This document shows, in pieces, positions 36,892-46,121 of a stretch of DNA of 64,000 bases. The stretch's first letter is position 1. Each line of letters opens with the position of its first letter. The notes beneath the pieces are model-generated. The model made no database searches, was not told where the DNA came from, and saw only the letters and a program-made list of their open reading frames with translations. Origin of the DNA: Arcobacter roscoffensis. Lineage in GTDB: Bacteria; Campylobacterota; Campylobacteria; Campylobacterales; Arcobacteraceae. The position numbers and the translations under genes were made by a program. The DNA lies in assembly GCF_024267655.1 (NCBI RefSeq), contig NZ_CP100595.1:1612001-1676000 (forward strand), written 5' to 3'.

Positions 36892-37986
36892 TTAATTATT
36901 ATTTTGATAATAATCTAAAATTTCTGTCATCATTTGTATTCTTTGCTCAAATGAACTTTTAAGTGCTCGCTCTTTTAATGTATGATCACCATAGCCATAT
37001 GGACCAAAACCATCAAGTGTTATAACTCCACAATTAGAAACTATATTTGCATCACTAACTCCACCTCTATGCTCTTTTGGAATTTTTAGTTTTGTTAGTT
37101 CTTCTAGAAACTTTAAATAATCTAATTGTTCTTGGTTTTCTTCCATTACATCTCTTTGAATTATTCCATCAAGATGACAAGCAGAACCTTTTACAAAACT
37201 AGTATTTGAAATTTCTTCTACAGCTTTGATAACTCTTTGTTTTTCACTTTTCTTATCAAACCTAAATTCAAACATCATTTCAAAATGAGGTGAAACTGTA
37301 TTTATCCCAATTCCTCCCTCACATTTTCCAACATTGATTATAGTTCCTTTATTTATATCCATAAGTTCACTATATTTTTGAAGTTTGATAGCCCCTTCTA
37401 AGTTTGCATTTATTCCTTTTTCATAAGAAGTCCCTGCATGTGCTGCTTTCCCGTCAATTTTTACTATATATCTTCCAACACCTTTTCTTGATGTTACAAG
37501 TTCTAAATTTTTACCTGCTGCTTCAAAAACAAAACAATAATCATAATTTTTTGCAATACTAGAACTTACTTCTTTTGAATCATCACTTCCTGTTTCCTCA
37601 TCACTAACAAGTAAAAAATCAATATTAAAGATTTGTCCATTTTTTTCATATATATTCCGTAAAGCTTGTAAGGCAACAATATTGCCACCTTTCATATCAC
37701 AAACTCCAGGACCATATATCCAATTATCATCTTCATCCCATTTTTCAAAATAGTCTTGAGGAAATACTGTGTCATTGTGACCAAGCAGAAGTATTTTTTT
37801 GCCAGTTTTTTTTGTGGATTTAAATAAAAGATGGTCACCTATGAACTCTCTTTTATATGTAGTTGTTGAAAACCCAATATTTTCAAGCCATGTTTTCATT
37901 TGTAAACCAACCTTATCTACACCACTTTTATTTGTAGTATAAGAGTTAATTTTTACTATTTTCTTAAGATCTTCTAAATAGTTCAT
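36892..37986 (-). CDS. M20-family metallopeptidase (CPG2/ArgE/DapE-like)
   Basis: About 364 residues, a di-zinc amidohydrolase. Metal and catalytic residues visible: LLLGHNDTVFP, PGVCDMKGGN (bridging Asp), SDEETGSDDS (catalytic Glu pair), VFEAAG, the dimerisation-domain His in GKAAHAGTS, and the final ligand in GYGDHTLKER. Cytoplasmic, no signal peptide. I prefer the ATG at 37986 (MNYLED); an ATG at 38019 is in frame. It heads the ligase/peptidase operon. The closest activity is probably hydrolysis of an N-acyl or glutamyl amide. Confidence 0.92.
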   Translation of the reverse strand: MNYLEDLKKIVKINSYTTNKSGVDKVGLQMKTWLENIGFSTTTYKREFIGDHLLFKSTKKTGKKILLLGHNDTVFPQDYFEKWDEDDNWIYGPGVCDMKGGNIVALQALRNIYEKNGQIFNIDFLLVSDEETGSDDSKEVSSSIAKNYDYCFVFEAAGKNLELVTSRKGVGRYIVKIDGKAAHAGTSYEKGINANLEGAIKLQKYSELMDINKGTIINVGKCEGGIGINTVSPHFEMMFEFRFDKKSEKQRVIKAVEEISNTSFVKGSACHLDGIIQRDVMEENQEQLDYLKFLEELTKLKIPKEHRGGVSDANIVSNCGVITLDGFGPYGYGDHTLKERALKSSFEQRIQMMTEILDYYQNNN

Positions 37987-38088
37987 TTTTTCACTTTTTT
38001 GGATTATATAAATACACATAAAATTATATCCTAAAAAAGTTACATTTTGGATACTATGAAAAAATAGTTTTTAGATTTAATTTGTAGA

Positions 38089-38122
38089 AAAAAAAAGGCA
38101 TTGTAAAAAATGCCTTTTTTTT
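38089..38122 (-). terminator. argG terminator
   Basis: 14-bp perfect stem (eight A then GGCATT, paired to AATGCC then eight T) with a 6-nt loop, about 30 nt after the argG stop. On the minus strand it ends in a long T run. Confidence 0.9.
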
Positions 38123-38152
38123 GAGTAATATAAATATTATTTATTTATATTT

Positions 38153-39400
38153 TTATAAATGATAGTATTTCTTGTTTTCACCAGAAATTATAAATCTTAG
38201 TGCATTAAGTCTAATAAATCCTTCTGCATCTTTTTGATTATATACTTCATCTTCTTCAAAAGTAGAGTGAGCTTCTGAGAATAAAGATTTTTTAGAATCT
38301 CTTCCTACAACGATAACATTACCTTTGTAAAGTTTTAATTTTACTGTTCCCTCAACATTTTCTTGAGTTTTATCAATAGCAGATTGCAGCATTTCTCTCT
38401 CAGGAGAGAACCAATATCCTTGATAAATTAACTTAGCATATTTAGGCATTAATTCATCTTTTAAATGAGCAGCTTCTCTATCTAAAGTAATTGATTCAAT
38501 TGCTCTATGAGCTTTTAACATGATAGTTCCACCTGGAGTTTCATAACAACCTCTAGCTTTCATTCCAACATATCTATTTTCAACAATATCAATTCTTCCA
38601 ATACCATGTTTATTTCCATAGTTATTTAAAGTTTCTAAGATAGTTGCAGGTGACAACTCTTCACCATTAATTGAAATTGGGTCACCATTTTTATATCCAA
38701 TTGTAATATACTCAGGTTCATCAGGTGCTTTTTCAGGAGAGTTAGTCCATAACCACATAGATTCCTCAGGTTCTGCATTTGGATCTTCTAAAGATAAACC
38801 TTCATAAGAAATATGAAGTAAGTTTGCATCCATAGAGTATGGAGAAATAGCTGGGTTACCATCTTCATCAATATGTTTTTGGTCAATTTCAATACCATGT
38901 TTAGCAGCATATGCTAATAATTTTTCTCTTGAATTTAAGTCCCATTCTCTCCATGGAGCAATTACTGTAATATCTGGGTTTAATCCTAAGTATCCAAGTT
39001 CAAATCTAACTTGGTCATTACCTTTTCCTGTAGCACCATGAGATACAGCATCTGCACCCATTTTATTTGCAATCTCTATTTGCTTTTTAGCAATAAGTGG
39101 TCTTGCAATTGATGTTCCTAATAAATATTCACCTTCATAAATTGCATTTGCTCTAAACATTGGGAATACATAATCTTTTACAAACTCTTCTTTGATATCT
39201 AAAATAAAAATATTTTCAGGTTTAATTCCACAAGCTAAAGCTTTTTCTCTTGCAGGTTCAACTTCTTCACCTTGACCTAGATCAGCAGTAAAAGTAATAA
39301 CTTCAGCATTATACTCATCTTGAAGCCATTTTAAAATAGTAGATGTATCTAGCCCACCACTATAAGCTAATACAACTTTTTTAACATCTTTTTTACTCAT
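38153..39400 (-). CDS. argG: Argininosuccinate synthase
   Basis: 415 residues. Joins citrulline and aspartate using ATP, the penultimate step of arginine synthesis. ATP pyrophosphatase P-loop [16 protein letters not shown] at the N-terminus, [18 protein letters not shown], and [19 protein letters not shown]. argF lies separately at 54589 and argH is not in the window. Start ATG with AGGATAAATTAA. Confidence 0.98.
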   Translation of the reverse strand: MSKKDVKKVVLAYSGGLDTSTILKWLQDEYNAEVITFTADLGQGEEVEPAREKALACGIKPENIFILDIKEEFVKDYVFPMFRANAIYEGEYLLGTSIARPLIAKKQIEIANKMGADAVSHGATGKGNDQVRFELGYLGLNPDITVIAPWREWDLNSREKLLAYAAKHGIEIDQKHIDEDGNPAISPYSMDANLLHISYEGLSLEDPNAEPEESMWLWTNSPEKAPDEPEYITIGYKNGDPISINGEELSPATILETLNNYGNKHGIGRIDIVENRYVGMKARGCYETPGGTIMLKAHRAIESITLDREAAHLKDELMPKYAKLIYQGYWFSPEREMLQSAIDKTQENVEGTVKLKLYKGNVIVVGRDSKKSLFSEAHSTFEEDEVYNQKDAEGFIRLNALRFIISGENKKYYHL

Positions 39401-39533
39401 TTAATTTATCCTATGATTTCATATAAATTTTAAGCATATATTATATCTAAATGTAACTATAAAATAATTTAAACATATTATTAACCTTTACTTAATACAT
39501 AATATATAAAAAGCACTTTTAATAATAATTAGA

Positions 39534-39539
39534 TATAAT
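39534..39539 (+). promoter_or_regulatory. -10 element, near-leaderless geometry
   Basis: TATAAT (in TTAGATATAATCACTCTT) ends 7 nt before the ATG at 39547, with no Shine-Dalgarno. It closely resembles the recR promoter. Confidence 0.55.
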
Positions 39540-39546
39540 CACTCTT

Positions 39547-39798
39547 ATGAGAATAGATAAATTTTTAAATGCAGTAAATATTACAAAAAGAAGAGCAGTT
39601 GCTGAGGATATGCTTGAACATAAAGTTGTTTTTATAAACAATCAAGCTGTTAAAAAAGCAAAAGAGGTTAAAGTAGGGGACTTAATTGAAATTAAATACC
39701 TTGAAAAAAGTGACAAATTTGAAGTATTACAAATACCTACTTCAAAATCTACACCTAAATCTAAAATGGAAGAGTACGTAAAGAAAATAGAAGGATAA
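39547..39798 (+). CDS. S4-domain RNA-binding protein (RqcP/Hsp15-like)
   Basis: 83 residues, essentially a single S4 RNA-binding domain: MRIDKFLNAVNITKRRAVAEDML, then VFINNQAVKKAKEVKVGDLIEIKYL, and a basic tail. Small S4 proteins of this type (Hsp15, RqcP) bind stalled 50S subunits or rRNA. Which of these applies here cannot be decided. It is 2 nt before trpD and cotranscribed with it. Confidence 0.9.
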   Translation: MRIDKFLNAVNITKRRAVAEDMLEHKVVFINNQAVKKAKEVKVGDLIEIKYLEKSDKFEVLQIPTSKSTPKSKMEEYVKKIEG

Positions 39799-39800
39799 AT

Positions 39801-40784
39801 ATGTTTAATAGTGCAAAATTAAAATTTGATGATATTTTTGAAAATAGGTTACCACAAGAAGAAGTAAGAGACTATTTAATTGAACTTTACGAAAGAGGTG
39901 AAACAGCAGCTGAAATTGCAGGAGCTGCGAGTGCTATGAGAGATCATTTGATACCACTTCCTGTTCACTATAGTATTAAAGAGAAGCTAATTGACAATTG
40001 TGGTACAGGAGGAGATAAGTCTAACTCTTTTAATATTTCTACAACAGTATCAATTTTATTAGCTGCTTGTGGTTCATATGTAGCAAAACATGGAAATAGA
40101 AGTATTACAAGTAAAAGTGGTAGTGCAGATATGCTTGAAGCCTTAGGTATTAACTTAGAAATGTCATTAGAAAATTCAGCAAAAATGCTAGAAGATGCAA
40201 ACTTTTGTTTTATGTTTGCACAAAAACATCATCCAGCAATGAAATACATAATGCCTATTAGAAAGTCAATACCACATAGAACTATCTTTAATATCCTAGG
40301 TCCTTTATCAAATCCAGCAACAGTTTCAAAGCAACTTATAGGTGTATTTGATAAAACTTATATAAATAAGATTGCTTACGCTTTAGATATGCTTGATACT
40401 AAAAGATCAATTATTGTTTCTTCAAAAGATGGAATGGATGAAGTATCTATTTCTGATATTTCTTATGCTACTTCTTTAATAAATGGTAAAATTGAAGACT
40501 TTGAAATTGACCCAGAAATATTTGGACTTAAATTAGCACCAAAAGAGTATATAGTTGGTGGTGATGAAAAAGAGAATGCTTTAACAACAAAAGCTATTTT
40601 AAGTGATGAAATAATAGGGCCTAAGCTTGATATAGTACTTATTAATGCCGCTGTTGCTTTAGTAGTTGATGAAAAAGCAAGGGATATAAAAGAAGGTATT
40701 GAAATTGCAAGAAATGCTATAAAAAGTGGAAAAACAAAAGAAAAGCTAGAAGAGCTTATTAAAATATCAAATCAATTAAACTAA
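39801..40784 (+). CDS. trpD: Anthranilate phosphoribosyltransferase
   Basis: 327 residues. Transfers phosphoribose from PRPP to anthranilate in tryptophan synthesis. PRPP/anthranilate motifs: DNCGTGGDKSNSFNISTT, AKHGNRSITSKSGSADML, FMFAQKHHPAMKYIMPIRK, and RTIFNILGPLSNPA. It lies in an operon with S4, tsaE and lptB genes rather than other trp genes. Confidence 0.97.
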   Translation: MFNSAKLKFDDIFENRLPQEEVRDYLIELYERGETAAEIAGAASAMRDHLIPLPVHYSIKEKLIDNCGTGGDKSNSFNISTTVSILLAACGSYVAKHGNRSITSKSGSADMLEALGINLEMSLENSAKMLEDANFCFMFAQKHHPAMKYIMPIRKSIPHRTIFNILGPLSNPATVSKQLIGVFDKTYINKIAYALDMLDTKRSIIVSSKDGMDEVSISDISYATSLINGKIEDFEIDPEIFGLKLAPKEYIVGGDEKENALTTKAILSDEIIGPKLDIVLINAAVALVVDEKARDIKEGIEIARNAIKSGKTKEKLEELIKISNQLN

Positions 40785-40795
40785 GTGAAATAAAA

Positions 40796-41212
40796 TTGGC
40801 AAAAGAGTTTGAACTAAAAGAAAATGAATTAGAAATACTAATTTCATACTTAAAAGCAATCTTAAACAACAAAGATTGTATCGTAATACTAAGAGGTGAC
40901 TTAGCAAGTGGTAAAACTACACTAGTTAAAAACTATGTGAAAAGCTTAGGTATAGATGACTTAGTAACATCTCCTACATTTTCAATTCAATCAATTTACT
41001 CAAATGAAATATTTCACTATGATGTTTATAATAAAACATTAGAAGAATTTATTTCACTGGGAATGCTAGAAGAGTTTGAAAAACAAGGACTTCACTTTGT
41101 AGAGTGGGGAGATAAAAAACTTCAAGAAATACTAAATGATTATGGTTATGAAGTTTTAGTAATAAACATAGATAAAAAAGACAACAAGAGGTTATATACA
41201 ATTGAATCATAA
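40796..41212 (+). CDS. tsaE: tRNA threonylcarbamoyladenosine biosynthesis protein TsaE
   Basis: 138 residues. P-loop ATPase of the TsaBDE complex that makes t6A37 on ANN-decoding tRNAs. Walker A RGDLASGKTTLVKNYV, VTSPTFSIQSIY, FHYDVY, and HFVEWGDK near the C-terminus. Start is a TTG at 40796; no in-frame ATG lies between it and the trpD stop at 40784. The next gene starts inside its last codons. Confidence 0.95.
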   Translation: MAKEFELKENELEILISYLKAILNNKDCIVILRGDLASGKTTLVKNYVKSLGIDDLVTSPTFSIQSIYSNEIFHYDVYNKTLEEFISLGMLEEFEKQGLHFVEWGDKKLQEILNDYGYEVLVINIDKKDNKRLYTIES

Positions 41213-41927
41213 ACTACATATAAAAGATATAACAAAAACTATTAAAAAAACGCAAATATTACATGGCATTTCCCTAGAAGTAAAATCAGGAGAAATTATT
41301 GGTTTATTAGGGCCAAATGGTGCAGGTAAAACTACAACTTTCTATACAGTTTGTGGATTAGTAAAACCAAGTTCTGGTGATGTTTACTTTGATGACAAAG
41401 AAATAACTCATCTTCCTTTACATAAAAGAGCTTTAAAAGGAATAGGTTATTTGCCTCAAGAGTCATCTATTTTTAAAGACTTATCGGTTGAAGATAATCT
41501 TATGCTTGCAGCGCAAATTGTAACTGATGATAAGGAAGAACAACACAAAAGAGTAGAAGAACTACTTGAAGTATTTAATATTGAACCTATTCGTCAAAGA
41601 AAAGGTGTATCATTATCAGGAGGAGAGAGAAGAAGAACTGAAATTGCAAGAGCTCTTGTTTCTCATCCAAAATTCTTATTACTAGATGAACCTTTTGCTG
41701 GTGTTGACCCAATTGCGGTAAAAGATATACAAGAAATTATTTCACAATTAACAAAGATAAATATTGGTGTTTTAATTACAGATCATAATGTAAGAGAGAC
41801 TTTACAAATTTGTGATAGAGCATATGTTATGAAAGCTGGTGCATTACTTGCAAGTGGTACTAGTGAAGAAATAAGAAATGACGATAAGGTAAGAGAACAC
41901 TACTTAGGTGAAGATTTTAACTTCTAA
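41202..41927 (+). CDS. lptB: LPS export ABC transporter ATP-binding protein
   Basis: 241 residues. ATPase of LptB2FG that extracts lipopolysaccharide from the inner membrane. Walker A GLLGPNGAGKTTTFY, Q-loop YLPQESSIF, signature LSGGERRRTEIARAL, Walker B FLLLDEPFAGVDP, switch ITDHNVRET, all typical of LptB. Start TTG at 41202, overlapping tsaE by 11 nt, behind AAGAGG. lptA/lptC are not adjacent, at least not downstream. Confidence 0.96.
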   Translation: MNHKLHIKDITKTIKKTQILHGISLEVKSGEIIGLLGPNGAGKTTTFYTVCGLVKPSSGDVYFDDKEITHLPLHKRALKGIGYLPQESSIFKDLSVEDNLMLAAQIVTDDKEEQHKRVEELLEVFNIEPIRQRKGVSLSGGERRRTEIARALVSHPKFLLLDEPFAGVDPIAVKDIQEIISQLTKINIGVLITDHNVRETLQICDRAYVMKAGALLASGTSEEIRNDDKVREHYLGEDFNF

Positions 41928-41939
41928 AGTTAAATCTTC
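41911..41939. terminator. Hairpin between convergent lptB and diguanylate cyclase genes
   Basis: AAGATTTTAACTT pairs with AAGTTAAATCTT with one bulge and a very short loop. The stem includes the lptB stop codon and probably terminates both genes. Confidence 0.6.
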
Positions 41940-43259
41940 TTAGTGTACTATTACTTTATTTCTACCAGTTCTTTTAGCTTCATATAAAGCTTCATCAGTT
42001 CTTGCTAAAAGAGTGTTTTCATCATCTCCATCTTTTAAAGAAGCAATACCAAAACTAGCTGTCAATCTTAAATTTTTAGAACTAAAATCTTTGTCTTCTA
42101 TAGCAGCTCTTATTTTCTCAGCCACATTCAAAGATCCTTCTGATGAAGTTTCAGGAAGTAAGATCAAAAACTCTTCTCCACCCCATCTAACAACAATATC
42201 ATGTTCTCTTACATTGCCTAAAACAACTTGAGCAATATCTTTTAAAACCTCATCGCCTATTTGGTGGCCATGAGTGTCATTTATATTTTTAAAGAAATCT
42301 AAATCAAAGATTATTAAAGATAAATCATTTTTATATCTAAAACCTCTTCTTATTTCTTTTCCATATATTTCTTTAAACTTATTTCTATTGTTAAGTCCCG
42401 TTAAAGAGTCATGGCTTGCTTGATATTCTAAAAGGTTTGATTTCTCTTTTAACTCTGTAATATCTGTAAGTGACAATACAAAATAATTATCTTTTTCATC
42501 ATAATTATCAATATTTACGGTAAAAATTCTTTCTTCATTATTTGAATTTTTTATTTTTACAACTCTATCTATCTCAGGAAGTTTTTTAATATAACTTATC
42601 CAACACTCTTGTTTTTGTAATAAGTCTTTTGTAATAAAACCATACTCTTCTTGAAATAAATCATAAATATTTACAGTTTTAGAACTAAACTCTTCAATGT
42701 CACTAACATTAAAAAATTCTAAGAATCTTTTATTTACATTGGTTAAGCTATTATTATTTGTAACTACTACTATATTATCTTGAGCATCAAGTATTGATTT
42801 TAGTTTTTGAACTTCTTGTTCTACTCTTGACTCTAAAGAAACATTTAATTGCTCTAACTCTCTTTTTAATAAAATAGGCTCAATCGCTTTTATCATACTC
42901 TCAACTAACTGATATAAATCAATAGGTTTCATAGCATAAGTATTAACACCAACATCTATAGCTCTTTTTAAAAAGTTAGGGTCATTGTGGGCACTTGTAA
43001 TTACTATTGGTATTTCTTTGTTGATTTCCTTGATTCGTGTACACATTTCAAGACCATCCATTTTTGGCATGTTAATATCAGATACAATTAAATCAATAGC
43101 TGATGAGTTTTCTTTAAAAGTTTCTAAGCCTTCTAAACCATTTGCAGCTGTATATACTTTTTTTACCAATGAACCTAAAAGCTTCGCAGTAAACTCTCTT
43201 ACATCATTTTCATCTTCCACATATAAAACAGAGATGTTTTCTAAAATCTCTTTATTCAT
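41940..43259 (-). CDS. Response regulator/PAS diguanylate cyclase (GGDEF)
   Basis: About 439 residues: receiver domain (1-120) with phospho-acceptor Asp61 (LIVSDINMP), a coiled linker, a PAS-like domain (about 160-270), and a GGDEF domain with active-site GGEEF (VRWGGEEFLILLP). An RxxD inhibitory site (REHD) lies five residues before it, so an active, product-inhibited c-di-GMP synthase is likely. The ATG at 43259 (MNKEIL) is chosen because ACAGGAGAAAACA precedes it. The start lies inside the end of the EAL gene, so both are made together. Confidence 0.94.
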   Translation of the reverse strand: MNKEILENISVLYVEDENDVREFTAKLLGSLVKKVYTAANGLEGLETFKENSSAIDLIVSDINMPKMDGLEMCTRIKEINKEIPIVITSAHNDPNFLKRAIDVGVNTYAMKPIDLYQLVESMIKAIEPILLKRELEQLNVSLESRVEQEVQKLKSILDAQDNIVVVTNNNSLTNVNKRFLEFFNVSDIEEFSSKTVNIYDLFQEEYGFITKDLLQKQECWISYIKKLPEIDRVVKIKNSNNEERIFTVNIDNYDEKDNYFVLSLTDITELKEKSNLLEYQASHDSLTGLNNRNKFKEIYGKEIRRGFRYKNDLSLIIFDLDFFKNINDTHGHQIGDEVLKDIAQVVLGNVREHDIVVRWGGEEFLILLPETSSEGSLNVAEKIRAAIEDKDFSSKNLRLTASFGIASLKDGDDENTLLARTDEALYEAKRTGRNKVIVH

Positions 43260-45213
43260 TGTTTTCTCCTGTAAACTCATACAAATTAGGTTCGGCTATT
43301 GGTGCTGAAAAATAATAACCTTGTGAAAAATCAGTTCCCAACTCTTTTGTAATATTAAAGATTTCTTCATTCTCTACAAATTCTGCAATTGTTTTTAAGT
43401 TTAAATTCTTAGCAAATTCTACTATAGTTTTAGTAATTTTAAAAGAGTTTTCATCAACTGCAATATTTTTAATCAATGAAGCATCGATTTTTAAATAATC
43501 AACATTCATTTTCAATAAGTGTTCAAAATTAGAATAACCACTACCAAAGTCATCAATAGCTACTTTACATCCTAAAGCTTTTATCTCATCAACAAAGTTA
43601 ATTAATAATTCGTAATTTTTAACATTCTCATCTTCTAGAATTTCAAATACAACCTTATTTGAAACATTATATTTTTTTATTTTTTCTTTTATAAAATCTA
43701 AAAAATCTGGGTCTTCTATATCTTCATATGAAATATTCACAGAAAATTCAAAGGGTAAATCAGAAAACTTTTTAAAAGATTTTTCTATTACTATTTTTGT
43801 AAGTTTTGTATATTGATTAGATTTTTTAGATATATCTAGAAAGAAAAATGGAGATATTACTTTTCCATCTTCATCAATCAGTCTAACTAAACACTCATAC
43901 TTATCAACCTTCATTGTCTTATTATTTATAAGAGGTTGATAAAATACTACAATCTTATCATTATTAAATGCAGTTTTTAGCTTCTTTGACCATAGCATGT
44001 TATTTTCATACTCTTGAAATTTATCTAACTCATCATAAAATACTAAATAGTCTTTATGGTCTTTTTTTGCACTTTGTAATGCAATATCAGCAGTAATAAG
44101 CTTATTGTTTTTATTTGAAAAAGAAATACCAGCTGTGATTCTTACATCAATTTCATATTGTTCATAATAGAAAACTTTTTTATAAATCTCTTCTGAAATA
44201 TTCTGAACTATTTCTAAAAACTTATCTTGCTCTAAATTTGTATTTGTTATACAATAAGTATCAGCTGGGAATTTATATAGGCTTAATTGTTTATAATCTT
44301 TAATACAACTATAAATCAACTCACCTACACCTTTTAATATATCATCACCGATTCTATGACCAAAGAAATCATTTATCTCTTTAAATGAATTTATATCAAA
44401 AATTGAAATTGCATCTAGGTTTAGTTTATTTTGTTGTAAGCTATCAATTAGTTTAGCTCTATTTGGTAAAGAAGTTAAATTATCTGTATATAAAAGATTA
44501 AATAAATCATTTTTATATTTTATTTCATGGGAAATATCATTTAGTAAAATTATATTTGTATGATTGTGGGCAAGGTAGATTTTTTGTATTGTAAAATACT
44601 TTTTCGCACCTTCATAAATAATACATACCTTATTATCTTCTTTTTCTGTTTTTTCTAACCAGCTATCATCACCTTTTTGAATACACTCGTTTTCATTTTC
44701 AAAGATATTAGAAATTTTTATATATTTTCCATTTATTTCATCTTCATTTTGACAAGATGTTAATTGATTAAAATATTGATTTGAGAAAATTACATTTTCC
44801 CCATCTGTTAAAAATAGTGGATTATTAATATTATTTATTATAGAACTTGATAATTCTTGCTCTTTTTTTATTTGAATATCTTTTACATGTAAACTATTAT
44901 AGTTTTCAAGTTTAAAATATAATTCATCATAATCAACAGGACTTAATAAATAATCATAATCTTTTTTCGATCTTTCATTCTCACAAATAAGTAAAATTGC
45001 AATATTTAATTGCTTACATCTTTGTGTTATTTGTTCATAATTACTAATGTTTGTATTTAATACAAGTAAATTTTTATTCTCTAAATTAAAAAGAACTTCT
45101 TTACTATTAGTAGAATAATTAATTGTTATATCACTAGTATATTTTTTAATGTGCTGATTAAACCCTAAATAGTCTTCAAGGTTCATATCAGCTATTAAGA
45201 CACTAAAATGCAT
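43252..45213 (-). CDS. Degenerate GGDEF/EAL protein, likely c-di-GMP phosphodiesterase
   Basis: 653 residues: an N-terminal receiver-like region without clear phosphorylation residues (FSVLIADMNLEDYLG), a PAS-like region (about 120-225), a GGDEF domain (about 230-395) whose signature has decayed (the expected GGDEF site reads FPADTYCI), and an EAL domain. The EAL catalytic residues look intact: ECLVR, SVNISYED, FEILED, AIDDFGSGYS, LKIDASL, AEFVEN, FSQGYYFSAP. Predicted to degrade c-di-GMP, opposing the downstream cyclase made from the same transcript. Confidence 0.93.
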   Translation of the reverse strand: MHFSVLIADMNLEDYLGFNQHIKKYTSDITINYSTNSKEVLFNLENKNLLVLNTNISNYEQITQRCKQLNIAILLICENERSKKDYDYLLSPVDYDELYFKLENYNSLHVKDIQIKKEQELSSSIINNINNPLFLTDGENVIFSNQYFNQLTSCQNEDEINGKYIKISNIFENENECIQKGDDSWLEKTEKEDNKVCIIYEGAKKYFTIQKIYLAHNHTNIILLNDISHEIKYKNDLFNLLYTDNLTSLPNRAKLIDSLQQNKLNLDAISIFDINSFKEINDFFGHRIGDDILKGVGELIYSCIKDYKQLSLYKFPADTYCITNTNLEQDKFLEIVQNISEEIYKKVFYYEQYEIDVRITAGISFSNKNNKLITADIALQSAKKDHKDYLVFYDELDKFQEYENNMLWSKKLKTAFNNDKIVVFYQPLINNKTMKVDKYECLVRLIDEDGKVISPFFFLDISKKSNQYTKLTKIVIEKSFKKFSDLPFEFSVNISYEDIEDPDFLDFIKEKIKKYNVSNKVVFEILEDENVKNYELLINFVDEIKALGCKVAIDDFGSGYSNFEHLLKMNVDYLKIDASLIKNIAVDENSFKITKTIVEFAKNLNLKTIAEFVENEEIFNITKELGTDFSQGYYFSAPIAEPNLYEFTGENNE

Positions 45214-45309
45214 TCTTTACCTTAATGTTATCAGTTTTCATAGTTTTACATAAAAATGCTTTAAAATTACTTTTACAGCAATAGTTCCAGTAAAGCTATA
45301 ATTTAAAAA

Positions 45310-46035
45310 TTATTTATTAAATATTTTAAGTGCATTGTTTAAATCTTCTTGTGTATCAATACCAAAAGATTTAGACTCAACTTGAACCATTGCAATTTTA
45401 TTACCATTATCTATTGCTCTTAACTGCTCTAACTTTTCTACTGCTTCAAGTTTTGATGGATTTAATTCACAAAATGCATTTAAAGATTTCTTTGTAAATC
45501 CATAAATACCTAAATGTCCATAGTAACTAGAGTTATCATAGTGATCTCTGTGATATGGAACTTTTGCTCTTGAGAAATATATTGCATTTTCTAACTCATC
45601 TAATACAACTTTTACATGATTTGGATCATCTGCAAGTTCTGAACTGATTTTTTTATAACAAGAAGTAATCATAATGTCTTCATTATTTTCAATTACATCT
45701 TTTACTCTATTAATTACAGCTTCTACAACTTGTGTTTCAATAAAAGGTTCATCTGCTTGAACATTTACAATTACTTCATTCTCATCTAAATTTAGTTTAT
45801 TTACAGCTTCATTAATTCTATCTGTTCCACTTTGATGCTCACTTGATGTCATAACAGCATCAAATCCATGCTCTTTTGCAAGATCAATTACTTCTTGTGA
45901 ATCAGTTGCAATTACAACCGTGTCTAATGTACTTACTTGCTTTGCAGTCTTTATAACCATAGGTAAGCCCATAATATCAACTAATATTTTATTTTCAAAT
46001 CTACTAGAGTTTAATCTTGCAGGTATAATAATCAT
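45310..46035 (-). CDS. kdsB: 3-deoxy-manno-octulosonate cytidylyltransferase
   Basis: 241 residues. Activates Kdo to CMP-Kdo for lipid A/core assembly. IIPARLNSSRFENKIL at the N-terminus (nucleotide-binding), VNVQADEPFIETQ, SSEHQSGTDRINEAV, FSRAKVPYHRDH, and YGHLGIYGFTKKSL are characteristic. It is divergent from polA, with Shine-Dalgarno AAGGAATTAAA. Confidence 0.97.
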   Translation of the reverse strand: MIIIPARLNSSRFENKILVDIMGLPMVIKTAKQVSTLDTVVIATDSQEVIDLAKEHGFDAVMTSSEHQSGTDRINEAVNKLNLDENEVIVNVQADEPFIETQVVEAVINRVKDVIENNEDIMITSCYKKISSELADDPNHVKVVLDELENAIYFSRAKVPYHRDHYDNSSYYGHLGIYGFTKKSLNAFCELNPSKLEAVEKLEQLRAIDNGNKIAMVQVESKSFGIDTQEDLNNALKIFNK

Positions 46036-46121
46036 TTTAATTCCTTATCTTGTAAAACCTTATTTTTAGTGTATATATTATAATATAATATCTTTAAATA
46101 CGACTATGAAAGAAGAAATTA

